A DNA stretch of 64,000 bases, from positions 1,612,001-1,676,000 of the forward strand of contig OY730174.1 of NCBI GenBank assembly GCA_963422465.1. The letters are read 5' to 3'. Origin of the DNA: Lichina pygmaea. Lineage: Eukaryota > Ascomycota > Lichinomycetes > Lichinales > Lichinaceae. A program made the translations under genes and the position numbers. Position 1 is the stretch's first letter. Every line of letters begins with the position of its first letter. This document shows positions 13,203-25,937 of this stretch, piece by piece. The notes beneath the pieces are model-generated. The model was given only the letters and a program-made list of their open reading frames with translations. It did not search any database and was not told the origin of the DNA.

Positions 13203-13671
13203 TCATGCGATGGAGAATGTTTGCTCCTCCTCGACCACACCACCAAAAGGTGCTATCGCGTCTTCCAGGTCCCCAAGGACACTCGTCGGCACTTCGGCCG
13301 TCAAGGCACTTATGTTTGTGATCAGCGCTCGGCTTTCCAGGTAGTAGGCTAGGATTGAGGGGCGGTTACTTGAAAGTTGCTAGGGCACTATCAGTCACGA
13401 CTGGCGCATTTGCTAGCAGAAGGGTACAGGTAACTTACAGAACACATGCTCGATTGGAGCTCCCTGGCAGGCATCACAGTCAAAAGATGCTTCAACCCCC
13501 AGATCAACAGGTTGCGCCGCTTACTGCAGAGCTCAAGACCTGTCGAATCTCGCTCATGATCTCGTCCGGCGCGTCGTTCGGAAAGCTGATGTGGACTCGT
13601 TTAGTCTCAACAGCCACCGAACATGCGACCAGAAAGGCGAGTGCAGCATATGCAAGTCGGTTGAACACCAT
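13203..13671 (-). CDS. Small secreted I9-like (proteinase propeptide/inhibitor) protein
   Basis: Predicted 98-residue secreted protein. Exons: complement 13525-13671, 13439-13463, 13203-13327 (an in-phase alternative third exon starts at 13348). A signal peptide (NRLAYAALAFLVACSVAV) precedes KRVHISFPNDAPDEIMSEI, then GAPIEHVF, and finally ISALTAEVPTSVLGDLEDAI and GGVVEEEQTFSI. That order (beta strand, helix, EHxF strand, FxA-x-L helix, final strand) is the ferredoxin-like fold of the subtilisin propeptide/inhibitor family I9, as in yeast Pbi2. No protease domain follows, so it is a free inhibitor or chaperone-like protein, here with a secretion signal that Pbi2 lacks. Family call is by pattern; the role is inferred. 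Confidence 0.72.
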
Positions 13672-14594
13672 CGTTGCTCTGATCTAGCTGTCGTTGGGAG
13701 ATGGGCCACCTATATGGCCGGTTTGTATCAAGTGGGTCAGGTTTGGTTGACGAAGCTGCTTTGAATACGTTTCCTTTGTTACGTACAGTACGCATGGGCA
13801 TTGACATTGGTCATCGCTGAGTCAGATCATTTCAGGGGAGGGGACACGCGATTGATATCAATATCGTCAGAAGTAATGCTCAGTTCATACTATTCATGTA
13901 CGGGAAATAAGTCTCATCACTTATCCCTCTGCCTTTACTCTTCGAAGAGTCTTATGAGTACTTACCAAGCTACTCGTATGAGCACGTTCTTATACGTACT
14001 CGTAGTTGGTCATCTCTTGTACGTATGTACATCGCTACGGTCGGCGCGAATGCCCTTCTTCGGAACTGGCACGACTGGCACGGACTGGGTAAAGCTGCTC
14101 GAGCTGCTCCATCGCCAACTGGGCACTGCAATGCTTCCAATTAGCACGAGAACAACGACAACGGCAACGACGACTAAGCGCAGATTTGGTAATCCTACAG
14201 TCATATAGCGGTTGTTCTGTTGTTGGGGCGTTCATTTGTTTGATCAGGACTTCACTGAGTCTGGGTGGCAATGGCGCTTCGCGACACAAAGAAGCAGCTA
14301 CGTCGCGGTCTGCGACGCGGCCCTTGAGAGACGCCTGCTTGCAGAGCCCAGAGGCCGTTGAGGCGTGCCCACGGCCTCGTTTTTTTTCTGATCGTCAAGC
14401 CTGCTCTGCTCTCAGTCACAAGATCTAGTTAGCAAAGATTAAACGAGTGTCATGCGTTCCAGCTCAGCATACTCCCGAAGACAGTCATCCACGCTCGTTA
14501 GAGAAAGGAGATAGACCATCTTCGTGTTGGCTCTGGCCGACGTTACTCACACGGCTTGCTAGGTCGATACCACTGACGACCGAGGCGAACCATC
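13672..14594. promoter_or_regulatory. Intergenic between I9-like gene and PCF11
   Basis: A 923-bp divergent interval expected to hold both promoters. It contains ACGTACTCGTA-type words near 13990-14030 and nothing recognisable as a gene. Confidence 0.35.
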
Positions 14595-17113
14595 ATGGCG
14601 ACTAGCGTTGCCTCGGACGAGGTCGCGGAGGACTACAAGAATTCCCTGGATGACCTGACGCTCAACTCCAGGTACGAGATCAGCAACCTCACTGTCATCG
14701 CCAAGGAGAACGTCGACCACGCTCTAGCGATATCAAGAGTCATCGAGAACCATATCCGCAATGTGAGTCTCCCACGGGGTCATGGTTGAAAATCTGCCGG
14801 TCGCGTCATCGCGTCTGCGACGCGGATGGGGAGACACCGATATACGCCTTGCTACCACATCACTGACCGACGTGGATGCAGGCACCTCCAACTCGGAAGC
14901 TACCGGCGCTTTACGTGCTGGACTCGGTCGTCAAGAATGTCGGGACGCCGTATACGCTCTTCTTTGGCCGGAATCTCTATCAGACGTACATGAACGCCTA
15001 CTCCCTGGTCGAGGGCCCTATTCGAAAGAAGCTCGAGGAGATGCTGAAGACGTGGAAAGAGCCGGTGCCGGGCTCTCTCGACTCGAGCCCGGTGTTTCTG
15101 CCTGAGATCACCAGGCCCATCGAGAACGCGCTCATCAAGGCTCGGACGGCAGCCATACAGCTGCAACAGCAGCAGGCAAAGGGCCTTCAGAGCCGAGTTG
15201 CGACAGGCTGGAGGGGAAACTCGACGCCGCCGCCGCCGTCTGTTGTTCCTATGGCCCGCTCGGTTCAAGCTCCCGCGCCAGGCCCAATGGCTCAGCCTCA
15301 AGGTCTCCCACCGGCGCAGGCATTTTCACACAGGCAGGTTGCGCCACAGCCAGTGCCGGCTGAGCTGATGCACATGTCTGGGCTGCCGTCGAACGGTTCA
15401 CAGGTAAGCCCGAGAAGATTGCGCGGTGCGCTCTCCTGCGTTTGGCTGACGGTAGATGGCTAGCCTGCTGGGTATCCGCAGCATCCGACGCCGCCGCAGA
15501 TTTACTCTCCATACCAACCTCCTGATGCGTACGCTCCGCCGCCGGAAGGGCTAGACGTGCTGAACAACGACCTGATCGTGCTGCTTTCTTCCGCTCAGGC
15601 GGACGCCGACGGAAACCCGTATGACCAGTCGCTCCAACAGCGGCTGCATGCGCTGGTCGATCTGCAGAGAATACTGCACACTCAGAATCTATCCCCAGAC
15701 CAGCTCAAGCTCATTCGTAACCAGGTCGCACAGTTGTCAGCTGCGAGCCCGCCCGTTCGGCCGCCTTCACCCTCGACGCGCTACAGCCCACCGCCAGCCG
15801 CTCCAGCGCAGGACTCGGTGCCTCCGGCGCCAATGACGGTGCAGCCCTCTGTCCAGTCTCTGTTGCCGCCCGGCGCGCTCGCTGCTCTCCTCGCATCCGT
15901 CTCTTCCGGTCAGGCGCAGAAGCCGCCTACGCCTCAGCCAGCTCTACCGCTCGTGCCGCCATCTATCGCCGTCGGCCCCTCGCCTTCCGCACCGCCGCCT
16001 CTCCCGAACGCAGCTCCGCAGCAGCCGGACGGAAGCTCGTTGATCGCATCGCTGCGTGCGGCTGGGTTGTTACAACCGGCGCCGCCGGCTCGGACTGCGA
16101 TGACTACCCCTTCAACGACGACAGCACCGGCCTTGGCGATGCCTGCGATAATCAAGCCTCCTCTTCTGCCATGTCCACCGCACATGCGCCATCCATTGCC
16201 GGCTATGCCTGTGCGAGTGGGCCAGGCACGACATCCTTTTGTGGAGATACCCAACGACGTGCAGCTGACATCGGCGTCGATAAAAGTGTGAGTGCACCGG
16301 TGTGGTCCTGAAGCATCAGATCGACTGCACAAATCCTGACCATCGTCCTCAGGCCGCGCCCGCATCTGATCTCCCTTCTGTACGAAGCCCAGCCAAATCA
16401 ATGCGTCACGTGCGGACGACGCTTTCTCGCCACGGACGACGGTAGGAAGAAGAAGGCTAGACATCTTGACTGGCACTTCAAAGTCAACCTCCGAATGGCG
16501 GAGGCTATCAAGCGAGCCCAGCACCGGAGCTGGTACGTGGATGAGGTGGTAAGCGATCTGGGGCCCTCGAACACCCCGCAAGACGGCGGAGCTCATCACC
16601 GCGCCGCAGGAGTGGATCAAGTTTCGAGACATGGATGACGCCGACGAAGGGGCCTCGACAGCGGACGGCATGGTCGCATCGGGCGCTCCGAATGACGGAT
16701 CGTCCGCCGCCAACGCCAAGCCCAAGGAGCAATGGGTCCCCGTGCCGAACGAGCCTGCCCTCGCCACCGGTGCGTGTCCGATCTGCCAGGAACAATTCGA
16801 GACGGTGTGGCACGACGACGCACAGGAGTGGGTGTGGATGGACGCTGTCATGGTCAAGGGGCGCGTGTACCATGCCAGCTGCCACGCCGAAGCCTCGAAG
16901 GACGGCACGTCGACACCGACCCTGTCGCACCTGACAGCCGATGCACCGATCCTAGGAAAACGGAAAGCAGAGGTAAGGACCCAGCTGATCTCTTTACAGA
17001 GGTATATACAACAATCCGTTCTTCATGGCTGACGGCTTCGGTGCTACGGTCCGCCGTCTCAGGAAACGGATTCCATGCTCCTTCGGAGTAGGTTCAAGAG
17101 AGAAGAGCCATAA
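14595..17113 (+). CDS. PCF11: Cleavage factor IA subunit Pcf11
   Basis: Couples pre-mRNA 3'-end cleavage and termination to RNA polymerase II through a CTD-interaction domain. Exons: 14595-14762, 14882-15403, 15464-16287, 16353-16548, 16610-16972, 17063-17113; all junctions keep frame and give about 707 residues. The N-terminal CID spans residues 1-140: KNSLDDLTLNSRYEISNLTV, then LPALYVLDSVVKNVGTPY, then FFGRNLYQTYMNAY. A Gln/Pro-rich middle follows (residues about 180-500). The C-terminal zinc-finger pair reads QPNQCVTCGRRFLATDDG with HLDWHFKVN, then GACPICQEQFETVWHDDAQE, the Clp1/Pcf11 binding region between and around them. It ends with a short basic exon. High confidence on family and structure. 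Confidence 0.95.
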
Positions 17114-17929
17114 GAGCAAAGCGATGTTTTCCCATCCGTCTCCATCTTCCCCCTTGTAGTCATGAGAATGCCACCGGGCCGTCGAGCTGGGCGGATGGAG
17201 GATCTCTCCCGCCGATCACATAGCGGACCTCTCCACCGCGAGCAGTCGGCCACGTCACCCACGGACGTCCTATCTGGCGGGTGTGGGGATCAAAGAGAGG
17301 ATGGAAAACATGCTCTTTATCTTGTCTCGTCTCTGTTTCTTTGTAAAGTAGTACGCAGTACGCCCCAATGGAGGCTTCAAGCACGAGTAGAGGAGCTTGA
17401 CTGTACGGGATACTTCATACACATTTAGGGAGACAAGACCGACGATGGTTCGTACGTCCTATACTGGCTCGTACACTCCCCGGTCACTACGTTACGTACC
17501 GCTCCTTACATGCTGTAGTTCCTTAGATGACCATGAGGCAAGCTAGTAAGCTGCAGCGTCACGACAAAAAGTCTGTGTACAGTACGCCCCTATAAGCCGT
17601 CGGTCGCGATGTGCATAAGTAATGCGACAAGATCAACATTTCCCCAATCCCCATGAAATTACGGTCGCTTTCCTAACAGCTAGATGGGCCACCCGAATCT
17701 CCCGAAATCCGAATTTGCAATAAATAATTACAAGAACCTTTCCACTTTGGGAATACACGTGACCGAGTTTCATGACCTGTGCGGCTCACTGTCACGTGCC
17801 ATCGGATCAACACGCCGATTACGAGTAGTATGTACCCGTAGCACGGGGACACCGACGGCCAGCCTACACTCCACATAGGACACCTGAGCCCGTGACTCTG
17901 CGCTGCTGCGGGACGCGGCCTACTGCCTA
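17114..17929. other. Intergenic, PCF11 to transposon
   Basis: Non-coding as far as I can see. It contains GTAC-rich words (17430-17600) up to the TA dinucleotide that abuts the Fot1/pogo element. Confidence 0.4.
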
Positions 17930-18036
17930 CCCGTACCTTGGAGGTACTTCGTACCTCCCACTCCCTCGCAAGCGAGGTCGGGACACCCTTACTCGGTAAG
18001 GGTGTCCGCCACCTCAACGGTTTGGTCACCTCAACA
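17930..18036 (+). repeat. Left terminal inverted repeat of the Fot1/pogo element
   Basis: Built from three perfect hairpins: 17940-17958 (7-bp stem), 17964-17977 (6-bp stem) and 17981-18007 (11-bp stem, 5-nt loop). They are followed by two direct copies of CACCTCAAC (18010-18018, 18027-18035) at 17-bp spacing, plausible transposase-binding sites. Confidence 0.9.
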
Positions 18037-18090
18037 GTGCCCGCACAAAACCACCCAATTGTCTTCAAATCTCCTTAACTTCTCAACGAC

Positions 18091-19962
18091 ATGGTGAAAT
18101 CCTACAATGAAGTCGAGGCTCGCATCCAGGAAGCCTTGGTTCCCTTGCCCCCGACGAGGAATTCTCAATTCCAGAAGTGGCCAATAAATTTGGCGTTCCT
18201 GTACGGCGACTCCAGAACCACCTAAAAGGGGTTCCCCCTCGAAGCGCTCGAATCCCGGTCAATCTGAAGCTTTCTCCAGCTGAAGAGCTGGTTGTCTGCC
18301 GGTACATTGATAGACTGGATCACCTAGGACTATGTGTGAGACCACAGATGTTACGTAACTGTGCTAATATCATTCTAGCTAGGAGCTACAAAGGAGATGA
18401 CAATTCTCCACCCACGGTCGGCCCCAAATGGACAACAAGATTCCTTGGCCGCCATCCTGAGTATTCTGTACGCAAACAGAAGGCGACAGATCCACAACGA
18501 AAGGTTGCCAATAACACCAAATCTATTCAGGCATGGTACAAGGATTTCCATTCCACCTACCTTGAAAAGGGAATCCAGGCTGGCGATTGCTGGAATATGG
18601 ATGAGTCTGGATTCCAGATAGGCATGGGACAGAGCCAAAAGATCATCACCAAGGACGCTCGTCAGCAGTCATATATTGGAAGTGTCAGCAATCATGAGCT
18701 GGTCACCGTTGTTGAAGCCATCAGTGGAGGTGGTAAAGTTACACCTCCACAGATCATCTTGTTGGGCAAAATTCACCAGGAGTGTTGGTATACTTGTACA
18801 AGTCCTGAGGAAGATGCTCTTGTCTCTGTTTCCGACAGTGGATTCTCAAACAACCAGCTAAGTCTTGAATGGATCAAGCACTTTGAAGTACACAGCGCAA
18901 AATCCCAGACAGGTGCTCATCGACTGCTACTTCTTGACAGCTACGGGTCTCATTACACATATGAGTTTCTCGAACACTGTGAGAAGAACCTCATCACACT
19001 GTTCTGTCTCCCTCCACATGCGATGCATCTCCTCCAGCCTCTGGATGTTGTTGTTTTCCAGCCATACAAGCATTGGCATGCTGAGGCTGTTGATGCGGCA
19101 GCTCGTACAGGATGTATGGACTTCAACAAGATTGAATTCCTCGAGGCACTTGGATCTATTCGACAGAAGGCATTGAAGCCTTCTACCATTCTCTCTGCGT
19201 TCAGAGAGACTGGTCTCATTCTGTACTGACCAAAAAAAGTGGTTGACAAGCTACGAGAGAAGAAGGAAACAGAAAGAGATACAACTTCAACGACCAGCCA
19301 CCCCTCCAGCACAGGGAGAATTGTCTGAGCCAGTATTCACAACACCCCTCGCAATCCGTACAATGAAAAGACGACTAAGCAGCATCATGGACCCTGATAC
19401 ACCTACGTACACTGAAGATTTGCGAAAGATTGGGAAGGCATGTATTGTCCATGCAACGGAGAACATTGTTCTGAAAGAAGAACTTAGCCGCACAAAGGCA
19501 GCAGAAGCAGCTTGAAGTGTTCGCCAGAAACCAAGTTGCCGGCAAATCCAGAACGGGGGATATATCAACAGTGGTGCAGCCTGAGCTGTAGCAGAGAAGT
19601 GATGGATTGAGGAGGAACAGCGACAGGAACATGCTCAGGCACAAGAAGCAAAGAAAGCAGAGAAGGCTGCAATGGCAGAAGCAAAGAAGGAAGCGAAGGC
19701 AGCAAAGGCAGCAGAAAGAGCTGCTACAGTCAAGGCAAAGGAAGATGCAAAAGCAGCCAAGCAAGTAGTAAGAACAGTTGGTGGATCAATCAGGCAGGGT
19801 GGGGCAGCAATGGTGGGGCAAGGTGGGGCAGCGACTCAGACAGTAGAGTTGGCGCGGCCAACAGCGACAACACCAACCACGGCCACTGTTATTGGTTCTC
19901 CACAACTCGACGAAAATCTGGAGGAGCTGGACTTTTGGATTCCGATTGATGACCTGGTCTAG
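18091..19962 (+). pseudogene. Fot1/pogo transposase (DDE_1), frame-disrupted
   Basis: The main open part (about 18177-19229) encodes an HTH/CENP-B-like DNA-binding region (FSIPEVANKFGVPVRRLQNH and WTTRFLGRHPE), then the DDE_1 catalytic core. The three acidic positions lie in WNMDESGFQIGMG, LLLLDSYGSHYTYEF and LLQPLDVVVFQPYKHW. The natural ATG is probably 18091 (MVKSYNEVEARIQEA), but a one-base shift near 18140 separates it from the core. A stop falls just after FRETGLILY where related transposases continue as DPKKVVDKLREKK. Further downstream, TPLAIRTMKRRLSSIMD and an Ala/Lys-rich helix lie in other frames. At least three breaks are visible, so this copy is probably inactive. Confidence 0.88.
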
Positions 19963-20219
19963 AATCAGACTGGCGCAAAAAATCCACAAGTTTATTACTC
20001 CTTCATGAAGTTATTAACATTGTAAATTGTGTCTAGTAAATGATCTAATGCTGGTGTACTAACTGCCACAGTTTCTCAGCAACACTATAAAAATCGGGAG
20101 AGCACTATAACTTCAGAGATGATACTAGAGAAGTAGGGGAATCTGATGAGCAACTCAGATTCAAATTTAGTCACTTTGTTGTAAAGTTATACAACTGCAA
20201 AGTTGATTTGGGGTGTGGA

Positions 20220-20330
20220 AACCGTTGAGGTGACCAAACTGTTGAGGTGGCGGACACCCTTACCGAGTAAGGGTGTCCCGACCGAGCTAGCGAGGGGAGG
20301 GGAGGTACGAAGTACCTCCAAGGCACGGGG
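20220..20330 (-). repeat. Right terminal inverted repeat of the Fot1/pogo element
   Basis: Mirror of the left end: GTTGAGGTG copies at 20224-20232 and 20241-20249, an 11-bp stem hairpin at 20252-20278 and a 7-bp stem hairpin at 20301-20319. The middle hairpin of the left end is imperfect here. Confidence 0.9.
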
Positions 20331-21698
20331 TACTGCCTACCGGGTTCGTCGATGAGTATGCCACAGATCTCCAGGTTGGGACAACAAGGGAGTCGCGCGC
20401 GATTAGCTGTTTCTGTAATGTATCTAGGTCACCTTACGTGCTTCTGCGGTGAAAGCATCAGATCTCAGCCCAAGCCCAGTTGTTCGTCAAAGCAGAGGAC
20501 GAGACGGGTTCCTTATGGCCTATGGCCCATGAGTTGAGTCCGTGAGTCGGTCGTCGAGCTCTTATACAGAGCACTGTACGTTACGTGCGCTCCGTAGCTA
20601 CTACAAGAAGACATGATATATCGCACGAGGTAGGAGCGATGGCACCTCTCCTCGAATGCGTGAAAGGGGGTTGCCCTTGTCCGAATGTAGCCCTCGTAGC
20701 TCTCATAACCGTCGAGGCTGTCGTAGCTGGTCAAACCCCGTAATCATGCGATGACTTCTCCAAGTGATAAGCTCGTCGTTTGTAGCTAATGACTGCTTCT
20801 GATGAAACAGCCCTGCAAGCCGACACAAGCAAGCTCTTCAAGAGTCAAGACACCGTGAGGATCACATCATCACCTGAGAGATGCATGTCACCCTCGGGAT
20901 CAGCGAGGCAAGGGCCGCCGGCCGACACGCGACCAACAATCACCGAAGGACCGAACACCGATCGCGCCAACTATTTACTTACCGCGGTCACGACGGACTA
21001 CGTTTCAAGCATTGGGGCATACGCCACAACCCCCGTCACGACTGGGCTTGACATTGTCTCACTCCCGGCCTCACGAGGCAGCTTGTGAGAACGACCGTAT
21101 CATCTGCCTGGAGAGACCCCCCCCCCCCCCCCCCCCCCCCCAAATAAGCAGAGACGAACGACCTCCTCCTCATCTTCTCTCGAGACACCTCCGTCGAGGC
21201 GCCTCCAAGATCGACGGGACAACCTGTCTGGCTTGAAGTACGCTGGCTTCAAGTACACTTCTCCAGAAGAACTGGTCCCTGCGGGAAGTAAAGTCATAGA
21301 TTCGGGCGACGTGGATTGGAAAAAGGGCAGAACAGCTACGCTGAAGGGGTTCGAAAGATATAGGTCTGAATGCCAGAGGTGGTGATGGATCACATGCAGC
21401 TACATGAGTGCCCTGTACACAGAAACAGAAGAAAGACGGGAGCCATGACATCCTCTTTGACGTAGATGTGTCGAAGAGACGACCGCGGAGAAAAGAGACA
21501 GTCGCTTTATAGAGGAAGATGAAAAGATGGAACACATGACAAGGGACATGCAGATGCCCGGATCTTCTTTTTAATTTCAATTTTTTTCTGCTCGTCTGCT
21601 TGCTTCGACGAGGTAGCTGCGACTTCTTCGAGGATGCGGAGTGGGGGAGATCAAGAGAGAGATCTTGGAATGATCCTCGATAGATGGACCACTCGGCA
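20331..21698. other. Intergenic, transposon to ADK1
   Basis: No gene recognised. It holds a 24-nt poly-C run (21118-21141) and scattered GTAC words; the last 100 bp are the presumed 3' UTR of ADK1. Confidence 0.4.
21118..21141 (+). repeat. Poly-C run, 24 nt
   Basis: Uninterrupted C tract in intergenic DNA; complementary G-run, length uncertain. Confidence 0.8.
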
Positions 21699-22775
<1,077 letters not shown>

Positions 22776-23243
22776 CCTCGCGCGATCTCCAATCGAGCCC
22801 GTTGCTTGAGCACGGCGGCCTTCGGACGACAGCCGTTGACGGCCGAAGGGAGCTCCGGTGGGGACGCGTCGAGCCGAGGAGGGAGATGCCGGTCACGAGC
22901 CAACAGCGTCTCGGCCTGTGCGTCTCGCAATCCGGGTCGAAACCCCGTTTCGCCCGATGTAACCGAATCCGAAGCTCCAGGCGCCCTCCAAGATCTAAGG
23001 TACAGTAGTGGTCCTGCAACAAGAGAAGCCTGACGACTTTCTGGAAGCACGTAAACAAGCAGGAAGCCGTTCCCGACTTCTCCCGAGAATAGACCGCCGT
23101 TCGCTGTACGATACGTACTTCCGTACCAGTACGAAGCTAGATCACGTGCCGTCGCGGCTCCGGCTTGGTACCTTCGTACCTCGTAGGCCAAGCCTGCTTC
23201 TCTGGACGGCTTCTCAACCCAGCAGAGCCGCAACAAGCTCACG
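22776..23243. promoter_or_regulatory. Divergent promoter region ADK1/RPN8
   Basis: A 468-bp interval between two outward-facing start codons. GTACGATACGTACTTCCGTACC lies near 23105-23130. No coding content recognised. Confidence 0.4.
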
Positions 23244-24547
23244 ATGCCGGCAACGACAGCAGAAACACTATCCCTGGTCAACCGGACCGTGTCCATAGCG
23301 CCGCTGGTGCTGCTCTCCGTCGCCGATCACTATGGCCGCTCAGCAAAGGGATCCAAGAAGCGTGTCGTCGGAGTGCTTCTCGGCCAGAACGACGGCCGCA
23401 ACGTCCGAGTGTCCAACAGTTTCGCCGGTACGCCGTCTCGGCTTGCGCTCTCTGCGGAGTACAGCTGGCGCGTACATGCTGATCACGGGTCGACGCAGTA
23501 CCCTTTGAGGAAGACGAACGAGACCCTTCGGTCTGGTTTCTGGACCACAACTTTGTCGAGTCGATGGGGGACATGTTCAAGAAGATCAACGCGCGCGAAA
23601 AGTTGATTGGCTGGTATCACTCCGGTCCGAAACTGCGAGCGTCGGATCTGGAGGTCAACGAGCTGTTCAAACGATACACGCCGAATCCGCTGCTGGTCAT
23701 CATCGACGTCCAACCCAAGGAGGTTGGAGTCCCCACGGATGCCTACTTTGCCGTCGAGGAGATTCGAGATGTACGTCGAGGGCCTTGCATCAGCAGACGG
23801 TCCGTCCATCGAGCCCAGATGCTGATGGGGTAATCGCAGGACGGCTCAGCGACGGCCAGAACGTTCGTTCATACGCCCTCTATCATCGAGGCCGAAGAAG
23901 CCGAGGAGATTGGCGTCGAGCATCTCCTTCGCGACATCCGGGATGTGGCCGTCGGGACCCTTTCGACGCGCGTCACCTCTCAACTGCAGTCCTTACAAGG
24001 GCTTCACCTGCGGCTGCGAGACATTGGGCAGTACCTCCAGAAGGTGCTCAAGGGGCAGCTGCCCGTGAACCACGCCATCCTGGGCAACCTGCAGGATGTC
24101 TTCAATCTCCTACCGAACCTGTCGACACCGAAGATCGACGCCGCAGCCGCCGCCGAGGGTGGCGAGGCGGCGCGGACGGACAACAGCGAGCTGGCGCGGG
24201 CGATGAGCGTCAAGATCAACGACCAGCTGATGACGATCTACCTGAGCAGCCTGATCCGGGCCATCACGGCCTTCCACGACCTCATCGACAACAAGATCCA
24301 GAACCGGCAACAACAGGAGGAGAAGGAGGCCAAGAAGGAGGAAGGCAAGGACGGGGGCGCGTCGTCGTCGGGCAAGAAGGGCGTCAACGGTGCAGCGGCT
24401 GCGAGCGGCGAGTCGAACGGTCCCTCTGGCGCGAACGACGAAGACGAAGCGGAAGGCGGCAAGGACAAGGACAAGGATCGTCGAGAACGACACAGCTCGG
24501 GCAAGGACAAGAAGCACGACGGCAAAGGGGGAGGGAAGAAGCGATGA
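23244..24547 (+). CDS. RPN8: 26S proteasome lid subunit Rpn8
   Basis: Non-catalytic MPN-domain subunit that pairs with the deubiquitinase Rpn11 in the proteasome lid. Exons: 23244-23427, 23499-23770, 23840-24547; 387 residues. The MPN domain occupies residues 1-150: [53 protein letters not shown] and [18 protein letters not shown]. The JAMM metal site is degenerate (HS where Rpn11 has HxH), as expected for Rpn8. The helical C-terminus follows ([40 protein letters not shown]), then [17 protein letters not shown]. The last 85 residues are a Lys/Glu/Asp/Ser-rich disordered tail ending in KKR, as in many filamentous fungi. Confidence 0.96.
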
Positions 24548-25937
24548 CGGATCCACGCCTCTCTCCCTCTCCTCCTTCCGTCTATTTTTCCATCACCAGC
24601 TAGCACCAGAAGACGGCGGGGCTCCTCATATAATCTATGCAAGGGGCCTTTCCCTCCATCATCATCATCTTGTAGTCCAGCCAATACATCTCTTCCAACC
24701 CATCGTTCGTTCGACCTCACCCCAGGCAAGACACGCCATCAACGGGCCAAGGGCGGGCATCGTCTGGCAACACCGGCTGACGGGCGACATGATGCATGGT
24801 CTCGGCCTCGCACGATGGGTGGACAGCCCTTTGTCAGGTGTCACGACACCCATTCCCACCACGACTCCCACTCCCCACTACGACATTCACTCCCCCAAAA
24901 CCCCTGTGGCAGACACACATACGTACCATATGGCCGAACAGCGATACTTGGACCCATAGCGCGGAGCTGGAAAGGTACCGTAGACCTTCGTCCCCTCACC
25001 ATCAACCAACCAAACACCCACCTAATCACCTGACCACCTACCAAACCCATCTCCTGGAGACGACTGATAACCCAACAAAGATATCTCACACAGGACATGC
25101 TACCGAGGATACTCCACACACGTGCGCTGCGACTAGAATAATAACTCCAGCCCTGTGAAGATACACAGTACATGTTCTCACTCGCAAAGGGCTGGATGGG
25201 CAAAGATTAGACTGGCTGCCTTGCGACAAACAGATACTAGGTATTGTTCCGGGTGTAAAGCTGTGGGAGAGTATAGGAGAGTGTGAAGTATAGAGGTGTT
25301 GATTCACTACTGTCTGGTAGGGAGTGGTAGTCGCTGTGGCATAAATACAGTAGTCTCTACTGCTGATTTCTAGGTGCTGAGTACTAGCTTATTCACAGGC
25401 AGCTGCCATGTTGACAGTGTGGTTTCTTTGGCTTGAAAAAAAAAAACCACCCCTCCCCAGCTTCTTAGTTCTAGGTCTGCGATCAGCCCAAGACTTGCTG
25501 CTGACTGCCCACTTCTCTTGTTTGCAAATGTTGGCAGGAAGGCACTTACTATGGAGAGAGAGCTGCAGGATGAGTGGTTGTGCCAAGATTGGGTGATCTG
25601 CACCTGACCGAGAGGTTCCTCTACTGATTTACTGGATTCCCTAGCATAATCTAGCTCGCTAAGTACGTAGTTGAATATCGGAGAAGGCGTACGTAAGTAT
25701 GCAGTACAACAACAATCACCATTTTGATGATTTTGTTGCAGCCACTCTACCAATCAATTAGCCCACAAGCCCGCCTAGACTGTAACAATAATACGACGAA
25801 ATTCGTAATGTTTACCTATGGGAGCTCACACATGGCCCGCGAAGTGGCGATGCGCCCACCTGGGAGGAAGAGGAGAGAGAGAGATGAGCTGGTTCAATCG
25901 GAAAAGGTGCAAGACCAAGGTCAAAAATTCACCTGGA
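24548..25937. other. Intergenic, no gene seen
   Basis: Downstream of RPN8 and of the convergent SWIM gene. A CACC/CCACC-rich stretch (24840-25060) and an AT-richer, non-coding block (25370-25760) are visible. Confidence 0.4.

Larger units (their letters stand above)
17930..20330 (+). mobile_element. Fot1/pogo-family DNA transposon (Tc1-mariner superfamily)
   Basis: A 2401-bp element flanked by TA on both sides (17928-17929 and 20331-20332), as expected for Tc1-mariner insertions. Terminal inverted repeats of about 105 bp lie at 17930-18036 and 20220-20330; apart from a few mismatches they match base for base. Inside is a transposase reading left to right, followed by an A-rich Ala/Lys-coding stretch and about 250 bp of AT-rich sequence. 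The reading frame is broken (see the transposase entry), so the copy is unlikely to be autonomous, but the near-identical ends suggest a fairly recent insertion. The local flank TACTGCCTAC appears on both sides, but that looks like a pre-existing short repeat at the target, not a longer target duplication. Confidence 0.93.

Noticed and set aside
19243-19515. Separate small gene downstream of the transposase
   Set aside because: Its peptide continues the C-terminal part of Fot1/pogo transposases; it is the same broken gene in another frame.
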